Below, piece by piece: positions 32,870-40,630 of a stretch of 64,000 bases of DNA. The notes under the pieces are model-generated. The model had not been told where the DNA came from. It ran no database searches and was given only the letters and a program-made list of their open reading frames with translations. How positions within the stretch are numbered: position 1 is the stretch's first letter; every line of letters begins with the position of its first letter. Source of the stretch: CAZEHO01 sp964511945. Lineage in GTDB: Bacteria; Actinomycetota; Acidimicrobiia; Spongiisociales; UBA11373. Location: NCBI GenBank assembly GCA_964511945.1, contig CAZEHO010000010.1, forward strand, positions 1-64,000. The letters are read 5' to 3'. The translations under genes and the position numbers were made by a program.

Positions 32870-33139
32870 ATGGCCAACATCAAGTCGCAGATCAAGCGCA
32901 ACAAGACCAACGAACTTGCCCGTCAGCGCAACGTCTCCATCCGTTCTGAGATGAAGACCCGTGCGCGTCGTGCCCTCGAAGCCGCCGAAGCCGGCGACGC
33001 CGAGGAAGCACAGGCCCGGCTCCGTGAGGCACAGCAGCGGATCGATACCGCGACCGCCAAGGGTGTCCTCCACAAGCGGACCGCAGCCCGCCGCAAGTCG
33101 CGTCTTGCCCGCGAGGTCGCCGATCTCCTCGACGCCTGA
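32870..33139 (+). CDS. rpsT: 30S ribosomal protein bS20
   Basis: The 89-aa basic helical protein binds 16S rRNA. MANIKSQIKRNKTNELARQR and KGVLHKRTAARRKSRLAR are characteristic. The start at 32870 is fixed by the conserved MANIKSQ. No strong Shine-Dalgarno sequence is visible, and a TAACCT box about 39 bp upstream may be the -10 element. It is divergent from lepA and 9 bp upstream of greA. Confidence 0.95.
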   Translation: MANIKSQIKRNKTNELARQRNVSIRSEMKTRARRALEAAEAGDAEEAQARLREAQQRIDTATAKGVLHKRTAARRKSRLAREVADLLDA

Positions 33140-33148
33140 TCCAGCCTC

Positions 33149-33628
33149 ATGCCGACCGAACCGGAGCCCATCTGGCTCACCCCTGCCGCATATCAGAAGC
33201 TGCAGGATGAGTACGACGAGCTGACCACCACCGGCCGCCACCATATCGAGGAGCGGATCGCCGAAGCGCGCTCCCACGGTGACATCCGTGAGAACGCCGA
33301 CTACGACGCGGCCAAGAACGAACAGGGACTCATGGAGGCCCGCATCCGCAAGCTGCGCCACATGATCGACACTGGCGAGGTGCGCGAGGCATCCGACTCC
33401 GGTGTCGTGGAAGTCGGATCCGTGGTCACTGTCCGCGACGACTCGGGCGACACCGAGTTCTTCGTCGCCACTCCTGAGAACAAGCAGCCCGGTTTCCTAC
33501 TGGCCAGCCCTTCAGGTCCGCTGGGTCAGGCGCTGCTCGGCGCCACCGTCGGCGACACGGTCAGCTACGAAGCACCGGCCGGCACCTTCTCGTACGAGGT
33601 CGTGGCCGTCCGTCCCTTCGACGGGTAA
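33149..33628 (+). CDS. greA: transcription elongation factor GreA
   Basis: The 159-aa factor stimulates transcript cleavage by stalled RNA polymerase. The N-terminal coiled coil carries ARSHGDIRENADYDAAKNEQ with the acidic tip, and the C-terminal FKBP-like domain holds ASPSGPLGQALLGATVGD. Both match GreA. It follows rpsT closely and is probably co-transcribed. It is convergent with holA. Confidence 0.93.
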   Translation: MPTEPEPIWLTPAAYQKLQDEYDELTTTGRHHIEERIAEARSHGDIRENADYDAAKNEQGLMEARIRKLRHMIDTGEVREASDSGVVEVGSVVTVRDDSGDTEFFVATPENKQPGFLLASPSGPLGQALLGATVGDTVSYEAPAGTFSYEVVAVRPFDG

Positions 33629-33649
33629 CACCCCGGCAGATCCGACACC

Positions 33650-34651
33650 TCAGCCTGCCCGGCGCCGCCGTGAGGTGTACCAGCGGCAGAGGGCGACCGT
33701 CAGCCGCTCCATCGTCAGCCGGTGAATCGATTCCGGCATCGTCTTCAATGCCAGATCGGCTCGGGCCACCGCATCGAGCGCCCTCCGCAGTTCGTCCTCA
33801 CCCGCATTCCCCCGCGCCTGCCATGCCTTCTTCACCGGGAAGTGACTGGGTGAGGCCCCGACCCAGTCGGCAAAGGTCTCGATGTCGGGTGCAGCCGCCG
33901 CAAGCGAGCGGCGCTTCAGGTCGTTGCTGAGAAACGCCAGCAGCGCCAGCGGGTGACCGTGGGTGAAGAAGTCTGCGAGCCGGCGGAGCGCTTCGCCGGT
34001 GTTGCCGGCCGCAACCGCATCCGCATACAGCCACATCGGCTCGTCTGGCCGGTTGCGGAACCGAGTGGTGATCTCGTCGGCATCGATGGATCCTTCGACC
34101 GTCTCCAACTGGTCGAGCGCCTGCCCGAGAGATGCGATGTCCGACCCGAACCGCTGCAACAGGGCTGCCGAACCACCGGTGGTGAGCTTCACGCCACGTT
34201 CGCGGGCGGCATGGCCGAGCCAGTCGGCGGCGTCGCGCTCGCGGAACTTCTTGACGGTGACCTGCTCCCCCACCGAACGCACCGCCTTGCCCAGCACCGT
34301 CGGCAGCGCCCCGGCCGACACAAAGCACACCGCTGCGGTGTCGCCGGCGAGGTTGGTGACCAATTCGGCGGCGATCTCGGCCTCGGCAACCAGGAGCTGA
34401 TCGGCGTCGACCACCAGCACGCCCCGCTTGCCTCCGAACAGCGACCCGCTCTGCAGGGCCGGAACCAACGTCTCGACCCCCGCCCGCATCACTCCGTCGG
34501 TTTCCTCACCACCGCCCTTTGGCGGAACGTCGATCCGCTCGATTCCGTCGACCTCGGACTGCTCGAGCAGCGCCCTGGCCCGCGTCAACATCTCCTGACG
34601 TTCACCGGGACCGGCATCGCGAGGACCGACGACGGCAAGGACTGGCTTCAT
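33650..34651 (-). CDS. holA: DNA polymerase III delta subunit
   Basis: The 333-aa clamp-loader subunit starts at ATG 34651 (MKPVLAVVGPRDAGPGERQE). The AAA+-like fold lacks Walker motifs, as usual for delta. Typical segments are FGGKRGVLVVDADQL, LLQRFGSDIASLGQALDQL and LPVKKAWQARG-like FPVKKAWQARGNAGEDELRR. It lies downstream of comEC, a conserved neighbourhood (comEA-comEC-holA). Confidence 0.9.
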   Translation of the reverse strand: MKPVLAVVGPRDAGPGERQEMLTRARALLEQSEVDGIERIDVPPKGGGEETDGVMRAGVETLVPALQSGSLFGGKRGVLVVDADQLLVAEAEIAAELVTNLAGDTAAVCFVSAGALPTVLGKAVRSVGEQVTVKKFRERDAADWLGHAARERGVKLTTGGSAALLQRFGSDIASLGQALDQLETVEGSIDADEITTRFRNRPDEPMWLYADAVAAGNTGEALRRLADFFTHGHPLALLAFLSNDLKRRSLAAAAPDIETFADWVGASPSHFPVKKAWQARGNAGEDELRRALDAVARADLALKTMPESIHRLTMERLTVALCRWYTSRRRRAG

Positions 34652-34693
34652 GACGTTGCACGGTACCGGACGGGTGTGATGGATCGCAGGTGG

Positions 34694-34721
34694 TTCATCA
34701 GTTGTCAATCGTCATTCATCA
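34694..34721 (+). repeat. heptad repeat array C
   Basis: Four tandem 7-mers (TTCATCA GTTGTCA ATCGTCA TTCATCA) lie in the spacer between comEC and holA. All end in TCA. Confidence 0.55.
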
Positions 34722-34755
34722 CAGGGAATCGGACAACCCAGAGCTGAGAACCGCA

Positions 34756-36834
34756 TCACAGCTCGTCCAGCCTGATCAAGACAGACCCATCCCGATCAGT
34801 CCGGAACACCACCGCTCCTGCCCGTTCGAGGGTCTCGATCACCTCCGGCGACGGATGGCCGAAGTCGTTGGGGCCAACGCTGATCACCGCGATCCGGGGT
34901 GCACTTGCAGCCAGCCAGTCCAGGTCGGTCGTCGCGGCTCCCTGATGCGGCACCTTGAGCACGTCGGCGGGTTCCGGTCCGAGTTCCCGCTGCGCGACGA
35001 CCTCGATGTCCCCGCTGAGGAGGACACTCGTGCCGCCGGCGACGGCGCGGATCACCATCGACTGGTCGTTGGGACCGGCGTAGCGCCGGCGCGGACCGAG
35101 CACCTCGAGATCGAACTCCCCGACTCGCGCATGCCAGCCCACTGCCGGAGTCTCAACGAAGCTCCCCGACGACGTCAGCTGCGATGCCAGGGCGACCAAC
35201 ACCTCGTCCTCGTCGTGGAGCCACGCTCGATCCACGCGAACGAATTCGGCGAGGCCGTCCAATCCGGTCACATGATCGGCGTGCTGGTGGGTCACAACCA
35301 GCAGATCGATCCGCCTGATCCCTCGCCGGCGCAGCTCTGAGCGGAGGAGGCGCCCGTCGGGCCCTCCGTCGACGAGGACAACCGTGCCGTGCTGGTCCCG
35401 CAAAAGGATCGCATCGCCCTGGCCCACATCGAGCACTTCGAGCTGTGACCCCTGCGGGAGGGCTCCCGGCATCAGCGTCACTGCGGCCACCCCAACCGCG
35501 GTGAGGAGTGCAACCAGGGGCCGTAGCCGCCGAACCAGGCCGAGAGCAAGGATCCCGACCCCGACCGAAACCTCCACGGCACCCAGCTGCGGGAGATCGA
35601 CCGCGGCTCGGGCCACCCCCAGCACCAGACGGGCCGGCAGCAGCCCCGCTTCGGTGATGGGAACCAAGCCGGTCAACACCCCGATGCCGCCGAGCGAGGT
35701 ACTCAGAGCTACCAGGGGTGCCGCGATCACATTGGCAAGCGGTGCGAACAGCGGGACGGTCCCGAAGTGGACCAGCAGCAACGGTGCAACGGCAGCCTGG
35801 GCGGAGATCGTCGCCGCCAGCGCCGTCCAGGCCCAGCGCGGCCGCCGGTCGGGGAACATGCCGGCCCCAAACACCACACCGGCCGTGGCCGCCACCGACA
35901 ACTGGAAACCCACATCTGCGATCAGTTCGGGGGAGATCAGCAGCAGAACCGTCACGGCTCCACCTAGTGCCGTCCATGGCCCAAGGGCGACACCGAGCAG
36001 TCTCCCGGCCAGAACGAGTCCGGCCATCACAGCGGCCCGCACCACCGATGGTTCCCAGCGGGTGACCACGACGAACACGGCGAGCCCCGCCAGGCCGATG
36101 AGCGCCCGCCGCCGTGGTGTCCACCCGAGCGGGCCGGCGGCGATCCACCAGGCGGCGAGGAACAGCGCCACATTGCTCCCCGATACCGCGACGAAGTGGC
36201 TCAGCCCGGCGAGCCGGAGTGCCTCGCCGTCGGGAGCCGGGAGCGCCCGGACGTCTCCGATCAGGAATCCCGCCAGCAGTCCGGCCTCGGCCCGTCCGGC
36301 GAACCGCTCGAGACCGGCGTGGACCCGGGAACGCAGCAGATTGCCCGCCCGGAAGAGCGGATCCCCGGCGGTGGCGACCCGTGATACGGAGCGGGCGATG
36401 AGGCGCCCTGCGACGGGGTCGCCGCGCAGCCAGCCTCCCCCTGCTCCCAGCCTGCCCGTCACCCGGGCAACGTCGCCGGCCTGCAGCGCAGCGGTGCCGA
36501 CGACCTCCTCCGAGCCGTACACGGCCAGTCCGGGACCGCGCCACGAAACCCGATCCCGGCCGGCTTCGATCGCCTCGGGCCGGAGTGGGAACCGCAGGCC
36601 GGTTGCAGACGGTCTCGGATCATCGAGGACCCGCCCAATCATCGTGATCGGACCGGTGGGCACCTCGGCCGCCAGCGTGGCGGCGCGGCGCTCAGCTCCC
36701 ATCCACCCCGCCCACGCCGCAACGACCATGAGTGCAGCCGATACCCAGACGCCCCGGTGGCGATGCATCCCGATCGCGATAAGCACCGCACCGAGAGCAG
36801 TCGCCGGCGGTGCCACCACCGTTCCCAGCCACAC
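34756..36834 (-). CDS. comEC: DNA uptake channel ComEC/Rec2
   Basis: The 692-aa polytopic protein brings single-stranded DNA through the membrane during competence. It has an N-terminal OB-like region, a competence domain with many helices (AGLLAGFLIGDVRALP, SHFVAVSGSNVALFLAAWW), and a C-terminal metallo-beta-lactamase domain with VLDVGQGDAILLRD and VVTHQHADHVTGLDGL. The GTG start at 36834 is tentative: hydrophobic coding continues upstream in frame to about 36900 without a standard start codon. It follows comEA. Confidence 0.92.
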   Translation of the reverse strand: MWLGTVVAPPATALGAVLIAIGMHRHRGVWVSAALMVVAAWAGWMGAERRAATLAAEVPTGPITMIGRVLDDPRPSATGLRFPLRPEAIEAGRDRVSWRGPGLAVYGSEEVVGTAALQAGDVARVTGRLGAGGGWLRGDPVAGRLIARSVSRVATAGDPLFRAGNLLRSRVHAGLERFAGRAEAGLLAGFLIGDVRALPAPDGEALRLAGLSHFVAVSGSNVALFLAAWWIAAGPLGWTPRRRALIGLAGLAVFVVVTRWEPSVVRAAVMAGLVLAGRLLGVALGPWTALGGAVTVLLLISPELIADVGFQLSVAATAGVVFGAGMFPDRRPRWAWTALAATISAQAAVAPLLLVHFGTVPLFAPLANVIAAPLVALSTSLGGIGVLTGLVPITEAGLLPARLVLGVARAAVDLPQLGAVEVSVGVGILALGLVRRLRPLVALLTAVGVAAVTLMPGALPQGSQLEVLDVGQGDAILLRDQHGTVVLVDGGPDGRLLRSELRRRGIRRIDLLVVTHQHADHVTGLDGLAEFVRVDRAWLHDEDEVLVALASQLTSSGSFVETPAVGWHARVGEFDLEVLGPRRRYAGPNDQSMVIRAVAGGTSVLLSGDIEVVAQRELGPEPADVLKVPHQGAATTDLDWLAASAPRIAVISVGPNDFGHPSPEVIETLERAGAVVFRTDRDGSVLIRLDEL

Positions 36835-36902
36835 TCCCAGCCAGACGATCGCCGCTGCAGCCAGCGCCCATCGGCCGGCCGGCTCCGGCGGCCTGACCCC
36901 GC

Positions 36903-37436
36903 TCAGGGCACGAGCACCGCCTCCCGCAGGGAGGCCAGCTTCCCTTCGCCGATCCCGGGCACATCGAGCAGATCCTCGACCGCCGCAAAGGGGCCGTGTG
37001 TGTCGCGATGGCTCAGGATCCTGGCTGCCAGCACCGGGCCCACACCCGGCAACCCCTGCAGTTCCTCGAGCCCGGCCACATTGATACGCACCCGCCCGTC
37101 ACCGGCAGCCTCCCCGGATTCCCCATCCTCGATCGGGATCCGCAGATGCTGTCCATCGGCCAGCGGGGCCGCGAGGTTCACGGATCCCAGTTCGGCGTCG
37201 GGGAGAGCTCCACCGGCGGCGACGATCGCATCGGCGACCCGCGACCCGCCCGGTACGGTCACGAGCCCCGGTTCGGCGACGGCTCCGGCAACGTGAATCG
37301 TCAGTACCGAGGTGGGTAGCGGACCGCGGTCAATCGCCACCGGTGGTGGGTCCGGACCCCGACCGGCGAACCAGAAGCCGGCCGCCGCCGCAATCACCAC
37401 GGCGACGGCGGCACCGGCCCACGACAACCGATCCAA
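36903..37436 (-). CDS. comEA: ComEA-like DNA-binding competence protein
   Basis: The 177-aa protein starts at TTG 37436, with GGAG 5 nt upstream. An N-terminal membrane anchor (WAGAAVAVVIAAAAGFWFAG) is followed by a SLBB domain (VLTIHVAGAVAEPGLVTVPG) and a C-terminal helix-hairpin-helix pair (INVAGLEELQGLPGVGPVLA, LLDVPGIGEGKLASLREAV). It binds incoming DNA outside the membrane and hands it to ComEC, encoded next. Confidence 0.92.
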   Translation of the reverse strand: MDRLSWAGAAVAVVIAAAAGFWFAGRGPDPPPVAIDRGPLPTSVLTIHVAGAVAEPGLVTVPGGSRVADAIVAAGGALPDAELGSVNLAAPLADGQHLRIPIEDGESGEAAGDGRVRINVAGLEELQGLPGVGPVLAARILSHRDTHGPFAAVEDLLDVPGIGEGKLASLREAVLVP

Positions 37437-37529
37437 GGAGGCTCCACATTCGGGACCTCACCGTCGTATCACGCCGGTGCGACACACGGCAAGACCCCCG
37501 GCCGGTCGACGGTGCTCATGTGGGTCCGA

Positions 37530-38009
37530 TCAGCAACTGCCGGTCTCGTGGTTGGTTTCGTTGACCAGGACGTTCCCGTTGATCGAGCGGTAGGTCCGGT
37601 CATAGCTCGTCGTCGTGCAGCCGGCCGGGGTCGAGTACAGGACCTCCCTGTCGTAGGTGGAGTGGCTCACCATCGGTCCGTCGGGCCACTGGTAGATCCC
37701 GTGATAGTGGCTGGTCGAATCCTGTTGACTCACCCTCTGGTCCCCGCTCGGGTACGTCCAGGTGTAGTCATACGATGACGTGTACCTGTGGTTCTCGACC
37801 CAGATGTCGGACGGTGTATAGACGTAGTGCATCACTGTGTTGTTGTGACGGCAGCGCTCGAGCACCGTGCCATCCGGATAGACGTACGTGTCACAGTTTC
37901 TGTAGTTGTTGTTCATATGCCCAACCGCGGCGCCCCCGGCCAGCGCCGGAGCAGCCGGGAGCACGATCAGCAGCGCCGACATGACCACCAGAGCGAAGAA
38001 TCTCCGCAT
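37530..38009 (-). CDS. secreted protein, unknown function
   Basis: The 159-aa protein starts at ATG 38009, with GGAGGT 5 nt upstream. A clear signal peptide (MRRFFALVVMSALLIVLPAA, then APALAGG) is followed by a mature region unusually rich in Tyr, Thr, Ser, Asn and His, with four Cys (NCDTYVYPDGTVLERC, AGCTTTSYDR, final Cys). Recurrent YxYP/DG patterns suggest beta strands. No family is recognised. It stands alone between comEA and an oxidoreductase gene. Confidence 0.7.
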   Translation of the reverse strand: MRRFFALVVMSALLIVLPAAPALAGGAAVGHMNNNYRNCDTYVYPDGTVLERCRHNNTVMHYVYTPSDIWVENHRYTSSYDYTWTYPSGDQRVSQQDSTSHYHGIYQWPDGPMVSHSTYDREVLYSTPAGCTTTSYDRTYRSINGNVLVNETNHETGSC

Positions 38010-38121
38010 GTTGCACCTCCCCGGTGCCGGGTACGGGCCCGCCCTGGGCCGACCTTGACCCGGCATCCGTACACCAAAGTGCACGGCTCCGGTTAGGTCG
38101 CGCTTAGGTCTCGAGAAGCCG

Positions 38122-39102
38122 CTACTCGCCCGGGTAGCGGAGCCCGATCTGCCGGCGGATCTCGTCGAGCCAGCGCATCACGGTGAGCGTGGAGTCGAGC
38201 GGACGGCGGTCGCTCTCGGTCAAACCGGCACGAACACAGCGGACGACCTCGGCCACCTGGCCCTCGTACCCCGTTCCGGTGGGCGCGAAGTCGGCGGTCT
38301 CCACCACTTCGGTTCCCCGTTCGAGGGTCACCCGGGTCGCATTGATGAACTGGCGATGCATTCGGAGCCGACCGTGCGTACCGGCAATGACCGCTTCGAA
38401 TGCCAGGTCCGAGGAGAACGACGCACCGAGGACGGCAACCGCACCATCACGATGCCGGGTGGTGAACCCCAACTGCTCATCGACGCCGGTGTCGGCGAAC
38501 ACCGCCTCGGCCGACACCGACCTGGGCTCTCCGAGCAGCTCCGTGGCCAGGGTGAGCGGGTAGACGCCCATGTCGATCAGCGTGCCGCCACCCTGCTGCG
38601 GATCGAACCAGCGCCGCTCCGGATCGCGCGGTACCGGGTGGCAGATATCGGCGGAGATCTGCAGCAGTGTGCCGATCTCGCCCGCCGCGACCCTGCGCTC
38701 GACGTCGAGCAGGGCCGGCTGGAAGCTCATCCACATCGCCTCCATCAGGAACACGCCGGCCGCCCGCGCCGCCGCCACCATCTCGACGGACTGACCGAGG
38801 TTGATCGCGAACGGCTTTTCGCACAGCACCGGAATCCCGGCACCCACTGCGGCAACGACCAGCGGCAGGTGCAGTTCGTTGGTCGTGGCCACGTAGACGG
38901 CGTCGAGGTCGGCCTCATCGATCAGCGCCTGGTAGGACGGGTACCAGGATTCGATCGTGTGGTCGCCGGCAAACGCGGCGGTTCTCTCGGCTTCGCGGCC
39001 GCCGACCGCAACCACGTCGCACCCGGGCACGTTCCGGATGGCCTCGACGTGGACCCGGGCCATGCCCCCGGTCCCCAGAATGCCCCAGCGGAAATCAGTC
39101 AT
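38122..39102 (-). CDS. Gfo/Idh/MocA family NAD(P)-dependent oxidoreductase
   Basis: The 326-aa protein has an N-terminal Rossmann fold (FRWGILGTGGMARVHVEAI, residues 4-22) and the family motif CEKPFAINLGQSVEMV with its Lys-Pro. A C-terminal alpha/beta domain with GGTLIDMGVYPLTLATELLG follows. Family members oxidise sugars, inositols or related alcohols; the substrate cannot be told here. The gene has no metabolic neighbours. Confidence 0.88.
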   Translation of the reverse strand: MTDFRWGILGTGGMARVHVEAIRNVPGCDVVAVGGREAERTAAFAGDHTIESWYPSYQALIDEADLDAVYVATTNELHLPLVVAAVGAGIPVLCEKPFAINLGQSVEMVAAARAAGVFLMEAMWMSFQPALLDVERRVAAGEIGTLLQISADICHPVPRDPERRWFDPQQGGGTLIDMGVYPLTLATELLGEPRSVSAEAVFADTGVDEQLGFTTRHRDGAVAVLGASFSSDLAFEAVIAGTHGRLRMHRQFINATRVTLERGTEVVETADFAPTGTGYEGQVAEVVRCVRAGLTESDRRPLDSTLTVMRWLDEIRRQIGLRYPGE

Positions 39103-39179
39103 CGGGCCACCCTACCCGTCGCCCGAGTGCCGGTGCCCCCTGCCGGGGCCCTCCCAAGACGTCGTAGCCTTTGACCGAT

Positions 39180-39529
39180 ATGGGTGCGAAGCCAAGTCCG
39201 GAGTTGACCTTGGTCGGACCGTGTTTCACCCGCCGCGAGGCCGTCAGCCACTCGGTGCTCAGCCCGAACGAACTCCTGGGCCATCCCGGAGTTCTCCACC
39301 TCGGTGGACCCATGGCACTCCAGGAGGTGTACGCCGGGTTCCAGTTCAACGGCGAGGGCCTCCGCATCGATCTCACCGCCGTCGTCGAGGCCTGGGGTCC
39401 CGACGCCGATCACTGGCAGGTCTGCGATTGGATCACCAGGCCGAACGACGAACTCGGTGGGAATCACCACTGAGCTACCTGGATGAATCCGACAAAGTGG
39501 GCCGGGTCGTCCAGGCCGCCCACGCCTAG
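39180..39529 (+). pseudogene. antitoxin-like (MbcA/ParS-type C-terminal) protein, frameshifted
   Basis: The frame from ATG 39180 encodes SPNELLGHPGVLHLGG, EVYAGFQFNGEG and CDWITRPNDELGG, then stops after NHH. One base further in another frame the coding continues naturally as ESPLSYLDESDKVGRVVQAA to a stop at 39529. A single missing G in the run at about 39460 explains the break. WITRPNDELGG plus xPLSYL resembles the toxin-binding end of Xre/MbcA/ParS antitoxins. No RES-domain toxin gene is adjacent. The shift could be real or a sequencing error. Confidence 0.6.
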
Positions 39530-39545
39530 ACCCGCCGAGCGGGGC

Positions 39546-40232
39546 CTAGTAGTTCAGGAACAGCGCGATCGTCGTCGCCAGATTGAAACCCATATGGGTG
39601 AACACGGCGCGGGCGATGCGTCCGGTCTTGATCACCTGACGGGCCATCACCAATCCGAGCACGAAGAGCGGTGCCACCGCCAGGATTGCACTGAAATCGA
39701 GTACCAGGTGCCACAGCGCGAAGACCGCTGCCGACACGATCCATGCCGTGTTCTCCTTGTAGCGACTCCGCAGTGACGCCAGCAGGATCCCGCGGAACAC
39801 CAACTCCTCGGTGATCGGAGCCAGGATCACCGCCCCCGCAGCAACCAGCATGCGATCGGTCGTGGTGAACGCGAGGTCTGCCGTCTCGACGACGCCTTGC
39901 ACCGGTGCATCGCCGTCGTACAGCCACTGCACCAGCGGGTACATCGCCAGGGCCAGGACGAAGTTCAGGCCGAATCCGACGAGCAGGCCGGCTCCGTCCC
40001 GCATCTCGGCCGCCAGCCCGAGTTCCTTGCGACGGACCGGAGCGTCCCGTGCCATCAGGGTGATCGCACCCAGGGTTGCGACGGTCTGTGCCGGAACCAG
40101 GATTCCGAAGATCTCGGTTACCGAGGTTTCGGAGCCGACGAAGACGGAGGCAACGATGACCCCGATGAACCCTGCAGCCACCGCCACCGCGGCGTGGCCG
40201 ATCCCCCAGCCGCGCTCGGCGGGGTCAATCAT
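39546..40232 (-). CDS. CPBP family intramembrane metalloprotease
   Basis: The 228-aa membrane protein has about six transmembrane helices. Abi/CPBP motifs are intact: EELVFRG, FALWHLVLDF and HMGFN supply the Glu and His metal ligands. Family roles include CAAX-type processing and bacteriocin immunity; the substrate here is unknown. Its start overlaps the stop of the preceding small gene by 4 bp, which in turn overlaps leuS. Confidence 0.85.
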   Translation of the reverse strand: MIDPAERGWGIGHAAVAVAAGFIGVIVASVFVGSETSVTEIFGILVPAQTVATLGAITLMARDAPVRRKELGLAAEMRDGAGLLVGFGLNFVLALAMYPLVQWLYDGDAPVQGVVETADLAFTTTDRMLVAAGAVILAPITEELVFRGILLASLRSRYKENTAWIVSAAVFALWHLVLDFSAILAVAPLFVLGLVMARQVIKTGRIARAVFTHMGFNLATTIALFLNY

Positions 40233-40630
40233 GCGGTGTACCTCGATGCACGTTTCCGGGCCTCGACCTCGAGCCCAACCGCCCGGTAGGCCTCGAAATG
40301 CTTCGCACCGGCGCGGCGATGGCGCAGGTAGTCACCGAGGTACGACCGGGCCCAACCGATCGGGCCGAGCTGCCGCCACTGCTCGATGTGGGTGAGTTCG
40401 TGCACGATCAGCGGCCCGAGTTCCGAGAGCGGCCGCTCCAGAACCTCCGGAGCCAGGTAGATCCCCCAGGGCAAAGCCATCGCCGAGATCGGACCGGCCC
40501 AGAACCTCCGCATCAGCCACGGTGCCCTGTAGACGGGAATCCGGGACGGATCGACCGCTCCGAGCTCGGCGGACAATTCCTCGGTGTCGATACCCGATCG
40601 GAGCAGCGCCTCGGCGGCCGAGAACCTCAC
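40229..40630 (-). CDS. HExxH-containing putative metallopeptidase
   Basis: The 133-aa protein has a zincin-type motif in PLIVHELTHIEQWRQLG (about residues 77-93). It is followed by YLGDYLRHRRAGAKHFEAY, where the Glu could be a third ligand. There is no signal peptide and only one weakly hydrophobic stretch (ISAMALPWGIYLA). It resembles short uncharacterised HExxH proteins. It is locked between leuS and the CPBP gene by 4-bp overlaps. Confidence 0.65.
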   Translation of the reverse strand: MRFSAAEALLRSGIDTEELSAELGAVDPSRIPVYRAPWLMRRFWAGPISAMALPWGIYLAPEVLERPLSELGPLIVHELTHIEQWRQLGPIGWARSYLGDYLRHRRAGAKHFEAYRAVGLEVEARKRASRYTA

